In this document: positions 12,160-23,690 of the stretch, one piece after another | Layout: each line of letters starts with the position of its first letter | How positions within the stretch are numbered: the stretch's first letter is position 1 | Assembly: GCF_026745355.1 (NCBI RefSeq) | Contig: NC_079206.1 | Coordinates: 16,941,082 to 17,005,081 of the forward strand | Length of the DNA: 64,000 nt | DNA from: Beta vulgaris subsp. vulgaris | Lineage: Eukaryota; Streptophyta; Magnoliopsida; Caryophyllales; Amaranthaceae | Direction of reading: 5' to 3' | Made by a program: the position numbers and the translations under genes | Notes under the pieces: model-generated | Databases searched by the model: none | Told to the model about the DNA's origin: nothing | Seen by the model: only the letters and a program-made list of their open reading frames with translations

Positions 12160-12550
12160 AGTAGGGCTGCGCTGAAAATGGCATGTAGGGCTGCGCTTTT
12201 TGAGGGCAGCCCTTTCCGTAGCAGCCCTTCACTTTTCAAGTAGGGCTGCGCTAGTACAGCGCAACCCTTCAAGTAAGAAGGGCTGCGCTAGTTGACAAAA
12301 AGCGTAGCCCTTCAAGAAAAAAGGGTTGCGCTAGTTCTAAAAAGCGCAACCCTTTTGTGAAAGAAGGGCTGCGCCTTTTAGAACTAGCGCAACCCTTCTT
12401 TCATAAAAGGCCAGCCCCTTCTATGAAGGAAGGGCTGCGCTTTTTGAAGTAGCGCAACCCTTCAAGCATAGAAGGGCTGCGCTAGTTCAAACTAGCGCAG
12501 CCCTTCAAGTAAGAAGGGCTGCGCTAGTTCAAACTAGCGCAGCCCTTCTC
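12160..12550. repeat. Left subterminal hairpin repeats of the CACTA
   Basis: About ten units of AGGGCTGCGC alternate with their reverse complement, several forming near-perfect hairpins such as that around 12473-12508. In CACTA elements subterminal motifs are the binding sites for the TNPA-like protein. Confidence 0.85.
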
Positions 12551-12599
12551 ATATATATATATATTTTTTTTGTATATAATTCTCATTCACAGCCTGCAT

Positions 12600-12805
12600 G
12601 CTTGCTTCCAGACCTGCACACACACAGCCCCCATTGCCCAGCCCCCACTGCCCCCACCCAGCCCACCCCCAGCCCCCACTGCCCACACTCCCCACCCACT
12701 GCCACCCCCAGCCCCACCCACTGCCCACCCCAGCCCCACCCCACTGCCACCCACCGCCACCCACCAGCCCACCCTGCACCCCATCCACAGTCCACCCCAC
12801 CCCAC
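12600..12805. repeat. C-rich minisatellite
   Basis: Irregular CCCCCACTGCCCACCCAGCC-like units. The Gly/Trp or Pro/His frames on the two strands are by-products of this composition and not genes. It mirrors the G-rich tract at 17180-17875. Confidence 0.8.
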
Positions 12806-12954
12806 CCAAAACCTCCCTTGGACAAAAAAAAAACGCAAATTAAAATACGATAATATATGACAAGTGGAGAAAGGTAATAATTAACTTCATATATAATTAA
12901 TAATGTAAAAAGTGTACATAGGATTGATAGAAACTTTTACATTCGGGCTAAATC

Positions 12955-15900
12955 TCATCCTAAGCAATCATCGGTAATGTGGGACGCCAACTTATCCCGA
13001 ACTTCATCAATTTTTTCTTTGGTGAAGTTCCTCAAACGTGGTGTGGAATTCGCATAAACCTTGCAAAACAACCAAGGAATAAACACACATATAAGAATTC
13101 ATCATTTTACCGTAGTTAGTACTTCTAAAAATGACATATACCTTCCCGAAATTCAATCAAAATCAAATCAAGCCTAAAAGTCTACACACTAGTTAAATAT
13201 ATCTCATATAATCATGTTCAAAGAGAATTTGGGTTAAATCACTCCATAAGTACATTTTGGGAGCGAAAAGGCCAAAATAGGCCGGAAATGCCTTTTCGTT
13301 CCCAAAATGCAACCAACAACAAATTAACGCCTAACAATCCACATACTAGTTATATTATGCCTCATATAATCATGTTCAAAGAGAATTTGGGGTTAAATCA
13401 CTTCATAAGTACATTTTGGGAGCGAAAAGGCCAAAATAGGCCAGAAATGGCCTTTTCGTTCCCGAAATGCAACCAACAACATATGCAAGCCTAAGAATCT
13501 ACATACTAGTTATATTATGCCTCATATAATCATGTTCAAAGAGAATTTGAGGTTAAATCACTTCATAACTACATTTTGGGAGCGAAAAGGCCAAAATAGG
13601 CCGGAAATGGCCTTTTCGTTCCCAAAATGCAACCAACAACAAATAAGCCTAAAATCCACATACTAGTTATATTATGCCTCATATAATCATGTTCAAAGAG
13701 AATTTGGGGTTAAATCACTTCATAAGTACATTTTGGGAGCGAAAAGGCCAAAATAGGCCAAAATAGGCCGGAAATGGCCTTTTCGTTCCCGAAATGCAAC
13801 CAACAACATATGCAAGCCTAAGAATCTACATACTAGTTATATTATGCCTCATATAATCATGTTCAAAGAGAATTTGTGTTAAATCACTTCATAACTACAT
13901 TTTGAGGCCTAAAAGGACAAAATAGGCCGGAAATGCAACAAACAACAATTGGAAACCTAAAATTTACATACCTTTCGAAGATCACCAACATCTTTAGAAT
14001 AGTTGACGATATCGAGCATGAACCTCATGACGTAATACCCACACGCAAGTCCACCTTCTTGTACCAGACACTAAAATTCACCAAAGATGCAATAAATGAC
14101 ATGTTAGATGTGTATTATGTGTTTCTATTTTTTGGATGCAAAAAATTACTCATGCTACCTCGACTAAATACCAAACAGGAGGTTTTCCTTGTCGAAGTCC
14201 AGATGCACTACACTTCTTCATCACACTACATCAATAGATTATTATAAGATTAGATGTACATTTAATATTTAATAAGCTAAGTGTGCATATAGTTTCGATT
14301 AGGCTACCTATTTAACAATGATTTGACTAGTAAGGACCGTATTGTTCCTTTACGCAAAGAATCAAAGTGGTAGACTTCGTTACGTGACAAACATATTGCA
14401 ATCAGTGTCCAATGGTTTCTACAACAATAAAAATGTTATTCTTATCGTAGAACAACTAATAGGTAGGTCAATTTAATTAATAAAAAGTGAGTTTAAGAAG
14501 CATACGATTCAATGTAAGGAAGAAGAATGATCTTATATCCAATACGAGAACATGCATTCAAAGATTCCTTGAGATATGCTTTCACCTCCTCTTCGTTTTT
14601 TACGCAACTGTCTCTCGTACAAAAGCTTGGACATAACCAACCAAACATTGGCTGACTAGATCGCCTCAAATCATTGTATAATAGCCTGAGAATTCATATT
14701 GATACAAATAAAACTTACTTATTATAGAAGTTATTATTAGTTGGATTGAATACTACTTAATTAAGGCATATATGTATATTTTTAAATATACTAATAAAGT
14801 ATTACCTCATGAATGTTTGTATCATGGAACATTCAACTCGTCCCCAAGTAAGAATTCTTTGATATCAACCTTAGAAAGAAAGGTCGATGTTTCCTCAATG
14901 TATGGAATTGGTGGTCCGACAACTTAATCTCAATCATTGCTTCATCGTCTGCATCGCTAACGCACTCATGTAGCCAGAAGCACGGTTGAGTAAGGCCTTG
15001 CACCACCTCCATATCCGTAATGAGTGGAGACTTTGCCGTAGAAACATTTACTTGGGCACGTCGGCCTCCCTGAGGTGAAGCTACCTTCTTTCCCTTCCTG
15101 TCGGCCTTCCCCGAACACTAGTAATTAGTTAAATTAAAAAAGATATAACTGACAATCATATATAGGAACTATAAAAGAAAACTATACATGTATATAACTT
15201 ATGTTAGACATTGACCTGATCTGATAACCGCACCAACGCACGCGGCCATAGAATATAACTGCCAAGGGCATCAGACAATAATTGTACACCAACTCCTGCA
15301 TTCGGCAGCGGAAGAGGAAATGCTTCGAAACCGGGCACAATGTCTGAAACGCTGACCACATAGTGAATATCAGCGACTGGCTGGTTGTGCAATCGTACCC
15401 GGTCCCTAGGGGGCTGTACAGATCCATAAGCCACGATAGTGAAACGACCATGACCATCTCCTTGATTTAGTAGCTCACATGGTGTCTCTACCTTTAAAAA
15501 AAAACTCTATTCATAGTTAGTCTATGAAACAACATATTTAAGAACAATAGTTGTGATATTAAATGATTACCGTCAACTCCGGATATGGATGAGGCTGCGT
15601 AGGAACAGGCTGCGCAGGAACACCCCCTGCGGGAAAGCACCAAAAGTCGGTAAGCCCATCTGCGCCAAAATGGCGTTGAAATTCTGAGTCATCTCCGCTC
15701 TCAGCTCCTCCCGAAGCTCGGCTTTCATAGCCTCCACATCTATGGCAGCTGCTGAATTGACACTAGAGGCACTGGATCTTGACGTAGAGGTGTATTGATC
15801 ACCATACACCTTTCTCACCCCGAGGCGGACACCTCCTACGCCCTCACACGTCCATACTGGTCCCGTCCTAGAGTCTCGTGTAAGGCATCAACTTGTCCTC

Positions 15901-17133
15901 TAGGAGTGAACTCACCATTTGCCTCATTTTCCTTCAAGCCAATCTGCATAAGGATAAGAGAGAAAGACTCGTGAGCGCACAAGTTATATTATTATGTAAA
16001 CCTTATCAAAAACTTATAATATGTACTTACAATGGCATTAGCTATCTGCTTTGGTTGCGGGATCAGGTATGACTCTCTGTCCCTTTGCATCAACCCCATG
16101 CATGGAACACCACCAATCGAGCGCTCTATCTGGTTGCCGCTGTGCAACTGTCGTCGTAGAGCTAGTGCCCAATGTCGTGGTCGACGCAATCGTGGGGTAA
16201 TGGTTGTACATCCACGATTCTCTCGCCTGACCATACGACTGAGCACCCAGATGGTGATAGTGCTTCCTAGCTTTTGCATTCGCGCTATTTTTAGAACCAT
16301 ATGCCTGAAACATACAAATATAAACAAAGGTTAGATATGATTTATACAATAATATTGGATCTAAAAGTATTTAATCTTAGCTAGTAAAAAATTCTTACAA
16401 TAGCTTCTGGGGTTGTTTTTTGTTTGACAAATGCATACCACTCCTCGACTGTGATATGCCTCCATATCTGATATGGAAGCTTGGAGGGGTCCTCAAATGA
16501 TGTGCCCTGTGAAGCCTCAGAATAAGGTGTTGCTCCCTCGTCGTAGATCTTCTTCTTCTTTGTTCCCCCGACTTTTCTCCTCTTCGTGATCCACCCCGAC
16601 ACTAGCTTGGCCTTGAAGTCTCGGAACCTCTGGGCAACCGCGGATAGAAACAAATCCTTCTTCGCTTCATCATTTGGAATATTGAATTGATTCTACAAAG
16701 AACGCATTTCACAAATTAGTAAATATTACATAGTATATTTAACTAAAGTGTTAAGATTCTAAACGTAAATGTAAGCGAATCTTACCATAGTATCTTCCCA
16801 AATCATCTTCTTCAAAGTCTCGGGGACCTCTTTCCATGAGTGGAGAATGGAGAGCTTATGCATGCAAATACCAACTTGCATGGCATACTTTTGACGCCAC
16901 TTTCCACAAGGTTGCCCCAAATCATCGTAATCCAAAGTCATTAGGGTGTGTTTCCCTAGTGACTTTGTAGGTCCCCTTCCTTTCCTCTTTTTCGTGTCCA
17001 AGTTCTTACTTGGCTTTTGTAAACCTTTTTCTTCACGGCGAGCCATAATCAATTGCCGCTGTTCCTTTCTATGATCGTAACACTCATCCTCGGTAGTGTG
17101 TTCCGCACTCGTATCCTTATGCACCTCCGCCAT
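12955..17133 (-). pseudogene. En/Spm accessory protein with Ulp1-like protease domain, multi-exon
   Basis: Exons on the minus strand, from the ATG at 17133, show GT-AG joints (for example donors near 16787, 16400, 15570 and acceptors near 16694, 16308, 15938). They give a basic Plant_transposase (Ptta/En/Spm) region with RGPTKSLGKHTLM and GQPCGKWRQKY, then SMHGVDAKGQRVIPDP, then a domain ending GSYILWPRALV. The last exons give a C48 (Ulp1/SUMO) protease fold: LLPYIES joins NHWTLIAICLSRNEVYHFDS across an intron, followed by VQEGGLACGYYVMRFM and the C-terminus ITDDCLG before a TGA at 12955. His, Asp, Gln and Cys of the catalytic set are all present. Single-base shifts near 16055, 15830 and 14840 break the frame. 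The role would be transposition and possibly SUMO removal. The last intron (about 13065-13975) is filled by a tandem array. Confidence 0.75.
13130..13960. repeat. Tandem array of a ~160-bp hairpin unit, five copies, in an intron
   Basis: Units of 158-169 bp share ATCATGTTCAAAGAGAATTT and a hairpin whose arms are GGGAGCGAAAAGGCC and GGCCTTTTCGTTCCC. The array lies between the last two exons of the Ulp1-type gene. Confidence 0.9.
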
Positions 17134-17179
17134 GTCCCTGAAATTGTACAAACATACGAATTAATTAAAAAACAAAACA

Positions 17180-17875
17180 TTTAGGGCGCGAGGGGGTGTG
17201 CAGCAGGTGGGGAGGGGGGGTGTGCAGCAGGGGGGTGCAGCAGGGTGAGGGAGGGGGAAGGGGGGTGTGCAGGTGGGGAAAGGGGGGCAGCAGGTGGGGA
17301 GGGGGGGTGTGCAGGTTGGTGCAGCAGGGTGGGGGAAGGGGGGCAACAGGTGGGGAGGGGGGTTGTGCAGCAAGGCAGTGGGGGAGGGGAGGGTGTGCAG
17401 AGGGGCAGTGGGGGTGTGCAGGTAGTAGGGTGTAGGGCAGTGGGCAGGGTAGTGGGAGGGTATGCAGGCAGGAGGGGGAGGGGAGGGTGTGCAAGGGAGT
17501 GGGGGAGTGCAGTGAGAGTGCAGCAGGGATGGGGCTGTATGCAGGGGTAGTGGGGAGGGGCTGTGTGCAGGGAGGGGTGCAGCAGGGAGGGGGCTGTGTG
17601 CAGGGGCAGTGGGGAGGGGTTGTGTGCAGTGCAGTGGGGGAGTGGAGTAGGGTGGGGGGCAGGCGCAGTGCAATGCAGTGTGGGAGGGAGGGGGAGGGCA
17701 ACAGTGTAGTGGGGGAGGGGAGTGTAATGGGGTGTGGGGAGGGAGGAGAGGGCAGCAGTGTAGTGGGGGAGGGAGAGGCAGCAACAAGGCAGTGGGGGAA
17801 GGGTGTTGCAGCAGCAAGGCAATGGGGGAGGGGGCAGCAGCAAGGCAGTGGGGGGAGGGGGGTGTGCAGCGAAAA
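17180..17875. repeat. G-rich minisatellite
   Basis: About 700 bp of GGGGGAGGGG, GTGTGCAG and GCAGCAAGGCAGTGGGG phrases. G-quadruplex potential on the plus strand is high. The long Pro/His-rich frames on the minus strand come from composition alone. Confidence 0.85.
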
Positions 17876-17879
17876 AGGA

Positions 17880-18850
17880 GCGAAAAGGCAAAATTATGCC
17901 CGAAATGACATCTTCGTTCCCGAAATGCAATCAAAAACAGATACAATCCTATAACTTTACACAATAGTTACATTATACCTTATATAAGCATGTTCCAAGA
18001 GAATTTAGGGTTAAATGATTCGATAAGTACGATTTGGGAGCGAAAAGGCAAAATAGGCCGAAATGGCCTTTTCGTTCCCGAAATGCAACCAACAACAAAA
18101 TGCTACAAACTCTACACACTATTACATTATACTCATATAATCATGTTCAAAGAAAATTTGGGGTTAAATCATTCATAAGTACGATTTGGGAGCGAAAAAG
18201 GCCAAAATAGGCCGGAAATGGCCTTTTCGTTCCCGAAATGCAACCAACAACAAATAAGCCTAAATCTACATACTAGTTACATTATACTCTATAATCATGT
18301 TCAAAGAAAATTGGGGTTAAATCACTTCATAAGTACATTTTGGGAGCGAAAAGGCCAAAATAGGCCGGAAATGGCCTTTTCGTTCCCGAAATGCAACCAC
18401 AACAAATTAAAGCCTAACAATCTACATACTAGTTACATTATACATATAATCATGTTCAAAGAAAATTTGGGGTTAAATCACTTCGATAAGTACATTTTGG
18501 GAGCGAAAAGGCCAAAATAGGCCGAAATGGCGGAAATGGCCTTTTCGTTCCCGAAATGCAACCAACAAATTAAAGCCTAAAATCTACATACTAGTTACAT
18601 TTACATCATATAATCATGTTCAAAGAAATTTGGGGTTAAATCACTTCGATAAGTACATTTTGGGAGCGAAAAGGCCAAAATAGGCCGGAAATGGCCTTTT
18701 CGTTCCCGAAATGCAACCAACACAAAATTAAGCCTAAAATCTACAACTAGTTACATTATACATCATATAATCATGTTCAAAGAAAATTTGGGGTTAAATC
18801 ACTCGATAAGTACGATTTTGGAGCGAAAAGGCCAAAATAGGCCAAAATGG
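17880..18850. repeat. Second tandem array of the same ~155-bp hairpin unit, six copies
   Basis: Same orientation and same hairpin as the array at 13130-13960, with spacing near 155 bp. It separates the 3' end of TNP2 from the G-rich tract and the start of the Ulp1-type gene. Confidence 0.9.
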
Positions 18851-18971
18851 AGAAATTACACGCCTGAGTTTATGTCTCATGATTTATTGACTTCCGCCGT
18901 TTCTAGGATCCTCAAGTACATGTATCCCTTCCGTGTGATCTACACGCATATAGTTCTCCGACATATTTACA

Positions 18972-21900
18972 TCATCTTCCACACAATTTCAGGATAGGTA
19001 AAGGGGGGAGGTCCTCAAATGCATCATATTCTTCCTCATTATCAACATCACCAATACCGAGGATACTCCTTTTACCAGGTACAACAATTGACCACTTATG
19101 ATCAGCAGGATCAGTTACAAAAAATACTTGCTTGACTTGTGATGCAATTACAAATGGCTCCTCAGTTTCACGTAGACGACTAAGGTCAACAAGAGTGAAA
19201 CCGCAAGGATCATCGTTTCTTACACAACTGATTATTGTCAACCCACGTGCAACACAAGAGGCAAATATTAAAAGTACAGTAGTCCAGCTCCCATATTTCT
19301 TGTATTCGCCCATAATAGTTGCTTTCGGCATGTACAGGCGACTTATCTTTCGAGCTTGCATATTGTGTAGACGACGCCACAAGTGAAACACCACTATTTT
19401 GTTGCGATCTTGACTTGAGATCTTGACGTTCAGTCCAAAACGTATACCCATTAATATCATAACCCTCATAAGAGCGTACAGCTTCACGAGGACCAAATGC
19501 TAACCACTTGACTGTTTCAGGAACACTTTCATCCAAATCATTGAGTACTCGTTTATGAAACCAATCAATGAAAGTCTTGTTATGCATTTGCGTCAATGCC
19601 CTCACTCCTTTTCCAGGATTGCTAACACGTAATTCCTCCATATGTTCACTTAAATAAGGATGGACATCTGGTACGTGATGCAATACAAATAAGTGAGCTT
19701 GTTTACGCTTTTCTACGGAAGGTGTGATCAATTTTGAACCAATTGTACCCTTGCCCTCAAGTCTGCCCTCGTGTCGGGATGTCGGAAGTCCAACAGGATC
19801 AACACTAGCAAAATACTCAGCCACAAAATTACTGATCTCTTCACCCACAATCCCTTGAATTATACTACCTTCTGGTTGTGCAGGATTCCGAACTTTATCC
19901 TTCAAAGTTCCCATATATCTCTCAAAAGGATAGCACCACCTCAAAAACACTGGACCACACAGCTTAATTTCTCGAACTAGATGGACAATGAGATGGACCA
20001 TAATGTCAAAGAATGCGGGGGGAAATACATCTCAAATTTGCATAGAGTTTCAACTACTCTGGACTGCAAGGAATCGAGGGTCGACGGGTCTAGGACTTTG
20101 CTGCAGATTGAATGAAAAAATGAACACAGTTCTGTAATGGTGTGCCTCACATGCTTTGGAAGTATCCCACGAATTGCAATCGGTAAGAATACTTGCATCA
20201 TGACATGACAATCGTGCGATTTCATACTCGATAACTTCAACTCACCATTTAAGGTAACAAAGCGTTCATAATTCGATGAGTGGCTAGTAGGGACCTTAAT
20301 GCCATACAATGACTCGCAAAAAATTCGTTTCTCTGCACGCGACATTCGTGTAGCAAGCTGGTGGCAAATAATTCCTCTCCGAATCCTCCACCTTTTTACT
20401 TTTCTGTGTCATCATCATCAACCCTTCTCCCCTCTTTTCTTCTTCCTTCCGTCCCTTTTCTGAGCCCACAACTCTGGTCGAATCCCCTCTTTTTCCAAGT
20501 AAAGTCGTGACGCCTTAACATCTTTTGTCTTCCCGGAATATTCATAAGTGTCGCGATAATAGCTTCACAAACATTCTTCTCTATGTGCATGACATCCAAA
20601 CAATGTCTGACCTTTAGATCTTTCCAATATGGGAGTTTCCAAAAAATGGACTGTTTTTTCCATAATCCTGTAGGTCTATCAACCTCACTAGCAGGTTTAC
20701 CAAAGACTGTTTCAATGCCCTTCACCTGATTATAAACTTCAGTACCAGTTAATGGTCTATGAGCAACTTCTTCTTCAACCGTCCCATCGAATGCCTTCTT
20801 CTTAAACCGATAGGGATGGTCGCGGCTGAGGAGCCTTCGTGTGCGCATATACACATGTTTGCAGCCCTTAAGGTGTGTAGATTTCATGTCATCTAAACAA
20901 ATCGGGCAAGGTTGTTTTCCTTTAGTCTTATACCCAGATAAGTTCCCATAAGCTGGATAATCGTTCATAGTACAAAAAAGCATGGCACGCAGAGTGAACA
21001 TCTCATTAGCATACGCATCAAATACTAACACTCCTTCGTTCCACATCTTCTGTAAATCTTCAACAAGCGGCTGAAGGTATACATCTATGTCATTTCCAGG
21101 TTGTTTGGGCCCCGATATAAGAAGCGACAACATCATGTACTTGCGTTTCATGCACAACCAAGGAGGCAAGTTGTAAACCACTAAAACTACTGGCCATGTA
21201 CTATGCTGCGAGCTGAGATTGCCAAAAGGGTTCATGCCATCCGTACATAATCCAAGCCTCAGATTCCTATCCTCATTACCAAATGACTTATGCACCCTGT
21301 CGATAGTTTTCCACTCAGGCGAATCAGCCGGATGCTTGAGGACCGTCTTTCTTCCTACGATCTGCATGCCACCTCAAATTCTTCGCATCTCCTTTAATTG
21401 AGAACATGCGCTTAAATCTAGGTATTATGGGTAGATACCACAACACCTTGGCTGGTGGTCCTTCACTACCTCCAGCTCCTTCACGCTTGTACCTCGACAA
21501 TCCACAACGTGGACACTCATGTAAATGCTCATACTCATTACGATAAAGCACACAATCGTTAGGACAAGCATGTATCCGCTCGTACTCTAAACCCAAAGGA
21601 CACATCAGCTTCTTCGCATAATAGTACGACTTTGGCAGTTCATTTCCATCAGGGAGCATCTCAGCTAAAACTTCCAACAACGATGTGAAACTAGAGTCCG
21701 TCCAACCAGCGTTCGACTTAATGTTGAACAGTGTTACCACCGCGGAAAGTTTGGTGTACTTTGTACAACCTGGATACAACGGCTTTTCAGCAGCCTGAGA
21801 CATAGACTCAAAAATACGAGGTCGTCTACACGACTGATCTTCAACCTCGTGTATCATCTCGTCTACCCGATCCCTATCATCATCTCCAAATTCATCATCC

Positions 21901-22223
21901 AAATTCTCATCCCCTAACTCATCATCATCCTTCTTTTTTTCTTCACATACATCATTCTTTACTCCAGAGCTTCCCATATACCTCCCCTGCTCACCATGCC
22001 AAATCCATACGTGGTATTGAGGCCTAAACCCACGGCACAAGACATGCTCCCTAACCACATGTATACTACTAACCTTGCTCACATTTCTACAATCCAAACA
22101 AGGACAATAAAAGTCGACTGCTCCAGAGGATGTTTGATATTCTAATGCACTTCTACAGAAGTTCCAGACCCCATTCACAAACTCAATCGATTCACGACTA
22201 CCATACATCCAAGTACGATCCAT
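18972..22223 (-). pseudogene. TNP2: TNP2-type CACTA transposase, frameshifted
   Basis: From the ATG at 22223 (MDRTWMYGSRESIEFVNGVW, transposase-associated N-terminal domain) the protein has an acidic linker, a CPxC-type segment (HECPRCGLSRYK), the Transposase_21 core (LRLGLCTDGMNPFGNLSSQH, WKTIDRVHKSFG), then DUF4218 (MKSHDCHVMMQVFLPIAIRG) and DUF4216 (CGFTLVDLSRL, VKQVFFVTDPADHKWS). The order and size match TNP2 proteins, which recognise the terminal repeats and cut the DNA in the nucleus. The frame shifts near 21340-21355, 20345, 20000 and 19240, so no full-length protein is made from this copy. No intron needs to be assumed for most joins. It is transcribed toward the left end, as is the Ulp1-type gene downstream. 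Confidence 0.88.
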
Positions 22224-22402
22224 CTCATTCAAGAAGACCACCTCTAATAATTAAACACAACATTCATTATAATGCATCAATCATTATTAAAGTACACACA
22301 CTCACATATTCAAATCACACACGTATACAACAAGCTAAGATAGTCACATGTTCAATTGTATGCATGCAGTCAAAGGTCCTTATCACTCCAACCTAACCCA
22401 TC

Positions 22403-22627
22403 CTTGGACGTCTAATCTCACTAGTGAATATATGCCAACTTTTCAATTCTAAGGAAAATCCGGCAGCATTTCCCTACAGTTCTCCAAGTACACAATGTAG
22501 ATAATTGCTTATCTACATATGTACCAGAGAACAATGTAGCGAAACGATAAGCCAAGATTTTCCTCAGAATTGAAAAGAAGACACACATTCACCACCTAAG
22601 TGAGATCAAACGTCCAAGAACAGTCCC
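22403..22627. repeat. Long imperfect inverted repeat upstream of TNP2
   Basis: CTTGGACGTCTAATCTCACT and TTTTCAATTCTAAGGAAAAT at 22403-22460 recur as reverse complements at 22555-22627, with about 95 bp between the inner arms. The arms frame the presumed promoter or leader of TNP2. Confidence 0.75.
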
Positions 22628-22640
22628 AAACCGGGGACTA

Positions 22641-22673
22641 TTCAAGACTTACTCCTAATGAGTAAGTCTTGAA
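22641..22673. repeat. Perfect 14-bp stem-loop
   Basis: TTCAAGACTTACTC, a 5-base loop CTAAT, and GAGTAAGTCTTGAA. It lies directly beyond the longer inverted repeat, in the untranslated region of the CACTA. Confidence 0.8.
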
Positions 22674-23059
22674 CGGGTATCTAGGCATATATGATGATGA
22701 TTCAAACAACTAGTTATTTTCATATATATAGCTAAATCACATTGCGTTTTCATACAATCTCATATCAACAAATAATAATATACATTATAAAAATACATAT
22801 ACATCAATAAATTATCAACTTTGTCTACATGTTAAAGTATTATCCTCTTAACACCAACGACGAGCAATGAAGAGAAAGAAGATACTTGGAACTTTATTGC
22901 CTTCCTTAGCCTCTTCTTCCTACAATTGACAAAACCCACATTGCACATTAACATTTAATTCAATTAAAAAAAACAAAAGTAACTTAAAAACAAAATTAAT
23001 CCATACCTAATTAACCACTCAAATGGTGGAGAAGAGAAGAAAGAGAAAGAAGAGAAAGA

Positions 23060-23330
23060 AGAAGAGAAGAAACTAAGAAGGGTGGTGGTGCGCAAGGTGG
23101 TGGTGGCAAGGTAGTGGTGCGCAAGGTGGTGGGCACAATGTGGGGGTGCTGCGCAAGGTGGTGGTGCGAATTGTGGTGGTGCGCAAATGTGGTGTTGCGA
23201 ATTGTGGTGGAGCAAAGTAGTGGTGGTGGTGGTGCTCGAATTACGGCAAAGTAGTGGTGGTGGTGGTGGTGGTGCAACACTCGAAGAGAAAGAGGGAAAG
23301 TAGTGGTGGTGGTGGTGCTCGCTATTTTCG
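23060..23330. repeat. GTGGTG-rich minisatellite
   Basis: GTGGTGGTGCGCAAGGTGG-like units of 3-20 bp. His- or Pro-rich frames here are composition artefacts. Confidence 0.8.
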
Positions 23331-23404
23331 CACAACTTGGGGTAAGAAGTGAAAGAGGGAAAGTGGGAATGAAAGAGAATAGGCGCGCATGCTTTGGAAG
23401 TATC

Positions 23405-23690
23405 GAAAAAAAAGGGCAGCTAGTAGGGCTGCGCGAGTTTGAAAAAAGCGCAGCCCTACCTTAGGAAGGGCTGTGCTTTTTAAAAAGCGCAGCCCTTCCT
23501 AAGGTGAAGGGCTGCGCTTTTTAAAAAGCGCAACCCTTCACCTTGGGAAGGGCTGCGCTTTTTAAAAAAGCGCAGCCCTTCACCTTTGTAAGGCTGCGGT
23601 TTTCCAAAAAAGCGCAGCCCTTCAAAAGTAGGGCTGCGCTTTTATCGAAAGCGCAGCCCTTCTTGCGCAGCCCTTCTGTTTTTTTCCTCT
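23405..23690. repeat. Right subterminal hairpin repeats of the CACTA
   Basis: GGGCTGCGCTTTTTAAAAAG and its reverse complement alternate about seven times, matching the left subterminal array. Confidence 0.85.

Noticed and set aside
12549..12860. Gly/Trp-rich and Pro/His-rich frames
   Set aside because: Produced by the C-rich minisatellite inside the CACTA.
17161..17964. A 267-codon Pro/His/Ser-rich minus-strand frame and overlapping Gly-rich frames
   Set aside because: All frames of a G-rich minisatellite stay open; there is no domain, and protein-like features follow composition.
13130..18850. Direct repeats with spacers considered as a CRISPR array
   Set aside because: Units are ~155-160 bp, contiguous and with no unique spacers, in a plant transposon; this is a tandem satellite.
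22964..23335. His/Pro-rich minus-strand frames
   Set aside because: GTGGTG repeat in the CACTA subterminal region, not a gene.
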